In this document: positions 8,501 to 12,838 of the stretch, one piece after another
Layout: each line of letters opens with the position of its first letter
Position numbering within the stretch: the stretch's first letter is position 1
Source of the DNA: Bacteroidota bacterium
GTDB taxonomy: Bacteria; Spirochaetota; Spirochaetia; JABMQR01
Direction of reading: 5' to 3'
Assembly (NCBI GenBank): GCA_013202335.1
Contig: JABMQR010000072.1
Coordinates: 1 to 12,838 of the forward strand
Length of the DNA stretch: 12,838 nt
Program-made: the position numbers and the translations under genes
Notes under the pieces: model-generated
Databases searched by the model: none
Seen by the model: the letters and a program-made list of their open reading frames with translations, nothing else
Told to the model about the DNA's origin: nothing

Positions 8501-10029
8501 TCTATGAAGGAGCGGTTGCCGGCACCTTAACCATACGGGGGAAAGCTCAGGATAAATATGGAGCGGAATCTTCAGGTTCTGTAAATCTGGTAGTATATGA
8601 ACCAGTTTCAAATGTGCTGCCGCTGGTAAATGGTGGTAACTTAACTTATTTGGCTGAGGGGGATGATACATCACTCACTGCAAATGTAAGCTTTTCCGGA
8701 GGGATTGAAACAAATGTTCTCTGGGAACTCCAGCAAGGTGATAATAAACTGCAGAAAACGGGAAAAGAGATCTCTATCAGCAATGCTGAGCTGTCTGGCT
8801 TTTCAGAATCACAAGCCACATTGACACTTGTTATTTCCGATGCCGGGCTGGGTAGTGAGGCTGTTGAAGTCTTTAGAAAAGCATTCCCATTGTTGATAAC
8901 ACGTACTGCCGTTGCTGAGATTGTTGTTCCGGCAGAAGGAGATGTTTTCTGGGTTGGGGATATAGTCCCGATATCTATCAAGGTAACCGGAATTACAAAT
9001 CCAACGTTAAACGCCTTAATTAATGATAGTCCTACAGGTACGACATGGATTCTGGATTCAGATATCCCACATATGTACCATGGAGAGTTGGCCGCAGCTC
9101 TATTTACGGCTGAAGGTGTTTATGAACTAAAAATTGTTGTGACTGGTAATGGTTCCCCTATTGAAATGCCATTTTCTCTCAATGTCTATGAACCAAGAGT
9201 GGGGATTTATGTTGATAATCCACCAGCTGAGATTGATCTTCAGGGAGATTCGGTTATTGTAAGCGCAGAAACTGCCGGATTGGATTCGGTTAATTCCATC
9301 CAATGGCGATCAGATATGTTTGCTGAACCGGTAGCTGCAGGAGAATCGGCAGATTTACATGCTATTGGATTAACACCTGGTGATCATTCAGTAACAGCTG
9401 AAGCGCTCAGTGCTGAAGGTGAAGTTATTGCACAAACAACATTCTCAGTCAAAGTCTACGGGGGTATGGAAATTCAGGTTTTACCGGTAGACGAGTTGAT
9501 TATTGCACAGATTGGGGCTCCTGTAATTCTGCAGGCACAGGCTAAGGATCGTGATGGAGAAACAATTGCCGGAGAACAGGTTACGTGGACGTCTCATTTG
9601 GATGGATTACTGGAAACCGGTGCAGAACTAAATCTTAGTACCTTAGAAATCCTTTCAATCGGCGAACATGTTTTTACTATTGAGGCTGTTGGAAGTTACG
9701 AAGAATCTATTAGTATATTGAAGCGTGTTTTGGTTAATCCTGCTGCAGCCGAAGAAGAATCAACAGAAGACGGTACTGGTGATGGCGGGACTCCAGGTGA
9801 CGGAGGAGGTCCAGGGGGTCAGGATAATGGTCCACCTCCACCACCACCCCGAACAGATTTTTCATCTGGAAATCCTTTTGCCCCACCCCCATTTGGCGGA
9901 GGAATGCCTGGAATGGGTCCTGGTGGAATGGGTCCTGGTGGCAGCCCTGTAGATCCTGGTTTGGGATGGTCAGGCGGAATGGGTGGCTTCCCTGGTGGCG
10001 ACGGATTTCCTGGAATGGGAGGATTCTAA
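2536..10029 (+). CDS. Giant secreted Ig/PKD-like repeat protein with Gly/Pro-rich tail
   Basis: A 2497-residue protein. The start is set by AGGAGG at 2525-2530, five bases before ATG. Residues 1-33 form a Sec signal peptide ending LAIFPLFG. Residues 34 to about 317 form a beta-rich region I do not recognise. About 318-408 resembles fibronectin type III (ELSWDFSG, YDVYVNGVKV, LLPGTLYKWYVIP). About 409-2402 holds some 22 Ig/PKD-like modules of 82-100 residues, most with a W-x-(V/I)-D-G-(T/S) core strand (first at W534). Residues 2403-2497 form a low-complexity tail with PPPPPP at 2433-2438 and C-terminal GMGGF. I count only three cysteines. No transmembrane helix after the signal, LPXTG, type IX CTD or enzyme motif is visible. 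It is followed after one base by an outer-membrane barrel gene, suggesting a surface or periplasmic adhesin, stalk or tether with a partner barrel; the role is inferred. The first 250 or so codons are much more AT-rich than the rest. Confidence 0.8.
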   Translation: MYQKSKSNNTHRAAVKAVFLVFILLLAIFPLFGDVRSARSRTIQNIGEVVTTRYANFQTGTILTNPLIEITIRNNNEDSDILFMLNISFGGTWSDHNIEVGVLQSVEALGSIEFTNTKIISDYIDGYFPGSYSGSEGFIDEIGISDISEISKMMDIKMPEGKYSITLTAYEVYLDEEKKVEISPRNELEQITIEFKVVNIGDLSSITTPKLDDMILEFRVPEIPVYDGEPSYRTTTKIAIFDSSNSQKIYTSTAVHEVATAGTSDLKGYPSDTDNGLVEYDLRTVKFRAGESYTTEITYVDWNNSPITSITVSFSFPTPAVSLSVDASEPLSPELSWDFSGNGYTDWVYRYDVYVNGVKVKSTTDNSYIANSLLPGTLYKWYVIPINRDGSAFYSGSEAVKNSFTTPAHEDFSIAIDSPITGDILIVGESYSFEATPGFSDGASLNSAQWTIGSSNFSGLSLNYTPVSRRENNSLTVNLSATDSLNLTDSAETVNVTVLKPEVSISGSTARNAGLADEVDFSVGTQQDVVTFTWYVDGTEKGTGEAFSFTFTSSGSHSVKVAASTVEDMNGNTITVESDPVTVTAVGTAPIVNITNPETGVQLPLGNSVIITATIDNQNLIKSREWKVDGTTKATSGDTFTFTPSGTGTAGITLRVTDEYDLVSESSIQIVVFNPVVSITNITSGGKFPLNSDLSPNITAPNAKETSWFFNGVQVSGSSVDLADYGVGTYQLYAKAVWDIVDQNGNPGEYEKETNKIGIEVIDTAPPEVSIEFPGDSILLKTGEKYTFSATAESDSFISDRWWVIDGTVVYPSSDGTVFYTPPVGMTKKRIDISFGAMNTNGIQGLEEVQVQIADPDVFLSQPGTLTIPVGSTAAIQAVAVDAELYWLIDGTETDSWNKIFTTAGDHTVQAGWKLNAIDGSGSEKEFSGVSANSVDFSVFSETPPAINSFQPSTGLVREKIGEELTFSVTASSNNGALVVNWDVTQDGTEVTGSPGGTSFSYIFTRVGTYTVQANIKDDYGYTTSRVWTVKIIDPSIAVTTPEKNVTYGFGSVPDPVVETQDLTSYYLSFDGSSAIADGYDWKNMPVGTYDLTAVGEYTVSSSAALVTIKSISVRFDVKNLSPPDFTLEGISSGDRIVAGEAYHFIAAPIDNDRKAQIENSIKWYRDGDLVGSGAQYDFTPTSAGMAEFICQAKLNGVVAEQSFTVEVLDPFAEITLPESVVNSAVSPYPILPTDVDILLQHEIRDIDRAIWNVDGTDISGQSVQINSVGVHVFNLNLKLLNIRKPDGSYGEFEPIVDGTTSMDRYFAALPAINSLSVENSSRLYTDAPLKITVDINLSEEYLIDSIVYSVDGSRFAVKKSSFGDSVEILNPAVGNHTISVEIIDIFGRSTTREIDIVVYKKLSIEIEQPVNGLRFSPDDEIPVEVRIVTGAAEKVAWSIDGTSVSGSDFLAGTLGQLNAGTHKIEVVVTDNAGSSVTDSVSIEVESDFSLNLLTPDSAVEIIIGNSLTCRVGVEKVGKSTVNLQDAATHISWYVNNKNTGETGLTYTYPGETVGDFSVYAKYEKGTMERTTSEQTITIRDIAVPKISSPGQGEKIIYTMGQTIPLKASGEPGAAFTWMMGSKIIAMGKEAVFTPDGLTGDQEIKLLTSAYGRTKEQLVTVNLQLNNPPEVSLVAPNIQYTGDAFEWTASTFDVDTGDDPIITVYLDGTMLTGDQQHRQLTESDIGKHSLKAKAVDKQGIAVEKQIAVEIQSGILDIEIQSPIAGDAYLKQYEIPLIASLETTNGEAGTSGSFRWTLQYLDSTSAEAVVKTGESTGFTASEVGEIFVLCEYFNAAGKLRGSSRINIEVENEPVKLGIYWPHGTVVNAEQSLLPQVTGLPAGADAASIEWSLDGSRIDSLVGLTAPAVSGSYILSAQYSGDGSSPSIAKVQFTVNGAPKVVIVSPKEGALFPVGDPIVLSAAVTDDQPYSGSIAWENGDGTQLGTGNPFIYEGAVAGTLTIRGKAQDKYGAESSGSVNLVVYEPVSNVLPLVNGGNLTYLAEGDDTSLTANVSFSGGIETNVLWELQQGDNKLQKTGKEISISNAELSGFSESQATLTLVISDAGLGSEAVEVFRKAFPLLITRTAVAEIVVPAEGDVFWVGDIVPISIKVTGITNPTLNALINDSPTGTTWILDSDIPHMYHGELAAALFTAEGVYELKIVVTGNGSPIEMPFSLNVYEPRVGIYVDNPPAEIDLQGDSVIVSAETAGLDSVNSIQWRSDMFAEPVAAGESADLHAIGLTPGDHSVTAEALSAEGEVIAQTTFSVKVYGGMEIQVLPVDELIIAQIGAPVILQAQAKDRDGETIAGEQVTWTSHLDGLLETGAELNLSTLEILSIGEHVFTIEAVGSYEESISILKRVLVNPAAAEEESTEDGTGDGGTPGDGGGPGGQDNGPPPPPPRTDFSSGNPFAPPPFGGGMPGMGPGGMGPGGSPVDPGLGWSGGMGGFPGGDGFPGMGGF
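3760..9741 (+). repeat. Array of about 22 Ig/PKD-like modules
   Basis: Approximate module starts, as residues of the giant protein, are 409, 499, 588, 673, 763, 855, 941, 1034, 1121, 1210, 1311, 1401, 1487, 1583, 1665, 1752, 1850, 1934, 2022, 2123, 2219 and 2309. Each opens with a P-x-V-x-I-type strand, often followed by P-x-x-G. Most have a W-x-V-D-G-T-like middle strand and close with a G-T/H-h-x-h-x-A strand and a final I-x-V strand. Between 409 and about 1310 two types alternate. Type A modules end in short turns such as DEYDL or DDYGY and run into a (D/N/K)P start. Type B modules carry an extra Gly/Asn hairpin such as DQNGNPGEYE and run into a (T/S)PP or LPA start. Modules are diverged at DNA level, so this is an old expansion rather than a fresh tandem duplication. 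Confidence 0.7.
9910..9939 (+). repeat. Two exact tandem copies of a 15-base unit
   Basis: GGAATGGGTCCTGGT occurs at 9910-9924 and again, identically, at 9925-9939. The unit is five codons long, so gain or loss of a copy would change the tail length (GMGPG units) without shifting the frame. Confidence 0.9.
10017..10022 (+). promoter_or_regulatory. RBS embedded in the end of the giant gene
   Basis: GGGAGG at 10017-10022 lies eight bases before ATG 10031 and is part of the Gly-Gly codons just before the terminal Phe of the giant protein. The giant gene's TAA (10027-10029) and the next ATG are separated by one base. This is a classic arrangement for translational coupling and selects 10031 over the in-frame ATG at 9983, which lies inside the giant gene and lacks a signal peptide. 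Confidence 0.8.
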
Positions 10030-10030
10030 T

Positions 10031-12607
10031 ATGAGAAAAGTACTACTCGTTTTATTAGCGCTACTAATTATTGGATCTATCCCCCTCTTTGGGTTTTCTT
10101 TAACTGTTCCCAATAAGGTGCCCGGATATGTAAGTTTAAAACCTATTCTTGAGATTGCTGAAGGTGATGAAGAAATTGAGGAAGCTCGATTCTATGTAAT
10201 GATTAAGGGGGAAGAAGTTCCCTCTTATGCAAGATTCACCGAAACAGAGGGAGTGTGGAGTTCTTTTGTGCCCTATACGGTATTTTCAGATGATACTTTA
10301 GAATACTTTACCGAAATACGTACAGTTGACAAAACAATAATCAGAATTCCTGCTGAAGGAATAAACAGTGCAGTTCTGCTTGCTGATATGAATCCTCCGG
10401 TTCTTACTCTGGCAAATCTTGATACCCCGGAATTAGGACGCGGAACTGAACAGTTGGTAGTCTTTTGGCTTGAAGAGGAGAGTGGAATATTAGATTTTGA
10501 GGTGAATTATAATGGAGAACCCATCGCTCGGGCTGGTGTTTTTGAAAATTATCTCTCATTTTTAGTAACCCCTGATGAAGACTCAACGGAAAAAGAGGCC
10601 TCTGTAGAAATTACGATAACTGACATCTATAATAATACCGAACATAAAGAGGTGGAATTTACTCTGATTACGGCTCGGGTTCCGTTTTTTAGTGCTTCTG
10701 CCGGCTATACTGCAGGTTTGGATATTGTGTATACAGTAAGTTTTGGTGAAAACCAGAACTCTCTGGTCTTTACCGATTTATTCAATGATATTACACAGGA
10801 ACTTATGCTGAGTCTGGATCTGGGAGCAGAAACACAATTAGGAGCAGGCCCACTTGTACTTGAACTATCTTTGGGTATAAGTGATGAACTGGCAATTACC
10901 GAGGTCTTAAATGCCTATCCATCAACCTTGATATCAGACTACCAAAATATTTTGCGTTTATGGCATCCCTGGAATTTTGATAATGAATTTACCTATACAC
11001 AAGCTGATGTAAGATCGTATGAAAACTCAAATCATATTTATGCGAAATTGTCACTCTTTGACCCCATTCTTTCATATACATTTGGAGATCAGAGCATATC
11101 TTTTCAGGATCAGACAGTAAAATCTCTGGGATTTCGCGGTACCACCGTCTCATTTGACATCCCGTTTCTCAGTATCGCTGTAGGGAAGGGACTTACAGAT
11201 CTGGGTTTGTATCAGGCAGCCTGGCCGCAAAACTTTTTTGGTCTGAACTTTGGACTGGATGTTTTTGACTATTGGTGGTTTCAAACAAATGTATCATTTA
11301 TCAGCTCATTTCAGGGTAGGTATGATGATATTACTACTGCAGGCAGTTCACCTATAGGAACACTATATGATCTGGGATCAATAAAACCTGAAGAAAACAT
11401 GCTTATTGGAATTGAAACTGGTTTGGAGTTTGCTCCATTTAAACTAACAGGTGATCTGGGATTAACGCTCTATGTAAATGATGCCAGTCAGGTTATCGAT
11501 ACAGCACAATTGGCTACAGATATTAATTCCGGATTTGGATTTGATATTGCTCCATACCTTACCTATATTGATGCAGTTTATGATATATTCCCTGTATTCG
11601 ACTACTTTCCACTCTCAATGGGACTTGCCGCAGCTGCCGTAAACCGGGAGCTGTGGGGTATAACTTATGGCGGTGACCTGGAAATACCAGCACTTGGGCT
11701 TCAGGCCTGGTTTCATAAAACTGATAAATCCTATAAAAGCCTTGGTGCATCCCTATCAACTGATTTAATGGATTTCGGTGCATATTGGGCGATGGACTTA
11801 GGTGATTTTTCACTTTCTGCCGGGTACGATCGTGCCCAGGATAATATACCGGATATTCTTTTTAATGATTTTTTGCCGCTTTTTGGTATAGATCTGGGGG
11901 CCGCTGCTGATCCGACTGAAAATGATATTGCAAATATTCTTCATACAGCGACAGCAGGGATCGTAACTCCATCAATTGAAATATTGGGTAATGTATCCTT
12001 GGATTATACCTTCGAGTGGGTCAAAACCAATGCAGACGTATTAGCTCAACTCTTAGATGCAGGATCTGCTCAGGATGCACTGCTTAATTCAACAAAAAAT
12101 GATGTATCAATAATCCATACTGCTGATCTGAAATGGAAAAGTGGAAAGCTCAAGTTTGGCGATTTCGGCGCTTCTATTGGTGCAAAAACAAAAGATTCAT
12201 ACGTAGTATATTCAATTGTTGACGGTGCACCAAGTACCAGTTCAGCCTGGGGTTTTTCCTATGGAGTTAATACCAGCATGAAACTTAGCCGATTCAAACT
12301 TGATCTGGGATTTGATCATGTATGGAGTACTGCAGCCGCTTCGGATACGGTTTATGGGTATGATTTAAAATTCAGTGTGTCAGATGTTTTCTTCGATACC
12401 ATTTCTCTTAAAGGATCATTTGATCAGATCTATATCGGTCCGGCACTTCAGGAGTATGAGATTGGTGTGAAAATAGCTCTCCAAAAAAATATAGGTTTAT
12501 TCAGCATGGGATTATCTCTTGATACTTCTTACGGTAATTCTATAATTGATGATGCAGATAATGCGTTATCTACCGTTTTGGAGATTAATGGGGGGATTTC
12601 ACTCTAG
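10031..12607 (+). CDS. Outer-membrane beta-barrel protein with two N-terminal Ig-like domains
   Basis: An 858-residue protein. Residues 1-22 form a Sec signal peptide (MRKVLLVLLALLIIGSIPLFG), ending in the same PLFG as the giant protein. Residues about 25-115 look like an Ig-like domain (EARFYVMIKGEEV, then LEYFTEIRTVDKT). About 120-212 is a second one, opening NPPVLTL and containing FEVNYNGEPI and VEITITDIYNN. From about 213 to the end, amphipathic strands with many Gly, Tyr, Phe and Trp alternate with polar loops (LGFRGTTVSFDIPFLSIAVG, KLSRFKLDLGFDHVW, IGLFSMGLSLDTSYG), as in a large outer-membrane barrel. I saw no cysteine. The last strand ends INGGISL, close to the usual barrel signature but without a terminal aromatic residue. 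The stop codon lies within an inverted-repeat element, so the natural C-terminus may have been altered. Coupling to the giant gene suggests an exporter, anchor or receptor for it; the family is not recognised. Confidence 0.72.
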   Translation: MRKVLLVLLALLIIGSIPLFGFSLTVPNKVPGYVSLKPILEIAEGDEEIEEARFYVMIKGEEVPSYARFTETEGVWSSFVPYTVFSDDTLEYFTEIRTVDKTIIRIPAEGINSAVLLADMNPPVLTLANLDTPELGRGTEQLVVFWLEEESGILDFEVNYNGEPIARAGVFENYLSFLVTPDEDSTEKEASVEITITDIYNNTEHKEVEFTLITARVPFFSASAGYTAGLDIVYTVSFGENQNSLVFTDLFNDITQELMLSLDLGAETQLGAGPLVLELSLGISDELAITEVLNAYPSTLISDYQNILRLWHPWNFDNEFTYTQADVRSYENSNHIYAKLSLFDPILSYTFGDQSISFQDQTVKSLGFRGTTVSFDIPFLSIAVGKGLTDLGLYQAAWPQNFFGLNFGLDVFDYWWFQTNVSFISSFQGRYDDITTAGSSPIGTLYDLGSIKPEENMLIGIETGLEFAPFKLTGDLGLTLYVNDASQVIDTAQLATDINSGFGFDIAPYLTYIDAVYDIFPVFDYFPLSMGLAAAAVNRELWGITYGGDLEIPALGLQAWFHKTDKSYKSLGASLSTDLMDFGAYWAMDLGDFSLSAGYDRAQDNIPDILFNDFLPLFGIDLGAAADPTENDIANILHTATAGIVTPSIEILGNVSLDYTFEWVKTNADVLAQLLDAGSAQDALLNSTKNDVSIIHTADLKWKSGKLKFGDFGASIGAKTKDSYVVYSIVDGAPSTSSAWGFSYGVNTSMKLSRFKLDLGFDHVWSTAAASDTVYGYDLKFSVSDVFFDTISLKGSFDQIYIGPALQEYEIGVKIALQKNIGLFSMGLSLDTSYGNSIIDDADNALSTVLEINGGISL

Positions 12608-12660
12608 TACCCTGTACAACTTAAAGCATAGGATTCTCACTTGTACACGACAGACATCTG

Positions 12661-12703
12661 CTTCGTCGGAAAACGAAGTAAAAAATCCAGATTTTTTACT
12701 TTT
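12661..12703. repeat. Overlapping hairpins with CGAAGTA/TACTTTT ends
   Basis: CTTCGT (12661-12666) pairs with ACGAAG (12673-12678). Overlapping it, 12676-12687 and 12690-12701 form a perfect 12-bp stem (AAGTAAAAAATC / GATTTTTTACTT, two-base centre). The two foldings compete for GAAG. The outer sequences CGAAGTA (12674-12680) and TACTTTT (12697-12703) are identical to those of the hairpin at 26-48, while the inner arms differ. Confidence 0.6.
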
Positions 12704-12705
12704 GG

Positions 12706-12740
12706 CAGTATAAAAACTCACATAGTTCGTTGTTATACTG
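12706..12740. repeat. 8-bp stem with 19-base loop
   Basis: CAGTATAA (12706-12713) and TTATACTG (12733-12740) are perfect complements within the inverted-repeat element. The stem is internal to the element and adds to its branched folding potential. Confidence 0.5.
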
Positions 12741-12747
12741 TACATCA

Positions 12748-12763
12748 CCCTAGCTGGCTAGGG
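12748..12763. repeat. GC-rich compact hairpin
   Basis: CCCTAG (12748-12753) pairs with CTAGGG (12758-12763) around a four-base CTGG centre. The central C and G can also pair, giving seven. It is not followed by a clear T-run, so it is a poor terminator. It carries two CTAG tetramers, the same tetranucleotide found at both element ends. Confidence 0.55.
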
Positions 12764-12838
12764 CTTCGTATTCTTCCTTGCATCTCCCTGCCGGGTACTG
12801 CCTGAGAACCTGTAAGTTTAAGCTGTACTGAGTACTAG

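Larger units (their letters stand above)
9742..10026 (+). other. Gly/Pro/Met/Phe-rich C-terminal tail segment
   Basis: This encodes the last 95 residues of the giant protein. By hand count 34 are Gly and 19 are Pro. An acidic linker (AEEESTEDGTGD) is followed by six prolines and then by GMPGMGPGG-type and GGFPGG-type units with regularly spaced Phe, ending in Phe. It is probably disordered and is unlike the Ig modules before it. It lacks the hydrophobic helix and basic end of PEP-CTERM or GlyGly-CTERM sorting tails. It may be a tether, a barrel-threading segment or an assembly tail. Confidence 0.75.
12604..12838. mobile_element. MITE-like element with long inverted terminal repeats
   Basis: The sequence from 12604 and the reverse complement from 12838 agree at 26 of 36 positions: 19 of the first 22 (CTAGTAC, then GTACA, then CTTAAA), a diverged gap, then TTCTCA exactly. 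Both ends are CTAG, which could be a duplicated target or part of the repeat. The interior has no ORF of note and is filled with hairpins. This is the look of a non-autonomous miniature transposable element or a large palindromic intergenic repeat. No transposase is in the window to assign a family, and the right flank lies outside it. The left CTAG contains the TAG stop (12605-12607) of the preceding barrel gene. Confidence 0.6.

Noticed and set aside
9725..9952. Out-of-frame 75-codon ORF over the Gly/Pro tail.
   Set aside because: It is a by-product of GC-rich repetitive codons in the giant gene, with no RBS and no recognisable product. The same applies to all antisense ORFs over the large genes.
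9742..10026. C-terminal sorting signal (LPXTG, PEP-CTERM, GlyGly-CTERM or type IX CTD) on the giant protein.
   Set aside because: There is no sortase motif, hydrophobic helix, basic end or CTD-like beta-sandwich in the tail.
9983..10030. Upstream in-frame start for the large barrel protein.
   Set aside because: It lies within the giant gene's tail, gives a non-signal N-terminus, and is less well placed than ATG 10031 with GGGAGG.
12604..12838. Integron attC site or intrinsic terminator as an explanation of the 3' palindromes.
   Set aside because: The ends do not fit RYYYAAC / GTTRRRY core sites, no integrase is seen, and none of the hairpins has a GC-rich stem followed by a T-run.

Overview
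The window reads as chromosomal DNA from a Gram-negative-type bacterium. Three consecutive genes encode proteins with Sec signal peptides, and two of those products look like outer-membrane beta-barrels. The style (AT-leaning genome, small and large barrels of unrecognised family, a giant immunoglobulin-like repeat protein, Ig-like domains in front of a barrel) reminds me most of Spirochaetota. No marker gene in the window proves this, so treat the phylum as a moderate-confidence guess.

Layout, all genes on the + strand. 1-140: a run of four perfect hairpins with no gene. 180-1466: a cytosolic GH130-family glycoside phosphorylase or hydrolase. 1665-2189: a small exported beta-barrel protein. 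2190-2535: a gene-free leader that ends in two mutually exclusive RNA hairpins, one of which buries the ribosome-binding site of the next gene. 2536-10029: a 2497-residue secreted protein with an N-terminal unrecognised region, one FN3-like domain, about 22 Ig/PKD-like modules and a 95-residue Gly/Pro-rich tail. 10031-12607: an 858-residue protein with a signal peptide, two Ig-like domains and a long predicted beta-barrel. It starts one base after the giant gene stops. 12604-12838: a 235-bp element bounded by long imperfect inverted repeats and full of hairpins. Its left end supplies the stop codon of the barrel gene.

The most interesting unit is the giant-repeat gene plus barrel gene. They are almost certainly co-translated: the second gene's ribosome-binding site lies inside the last Gly codons of the first, and both signal peptides end in PLFG. 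My working inference is a cell-surface system in which a very long, rod-like Ig-module protein is exported to or held at the outer membrane by its dedicated barrel partner, with expression set by a translational RNA switch in the leader. Function is not shown by the sequence. The GH130 gene is probably a separate metabolic gene. No tRNA, rRNA, CRISPR array, transposase or integrase was seen.
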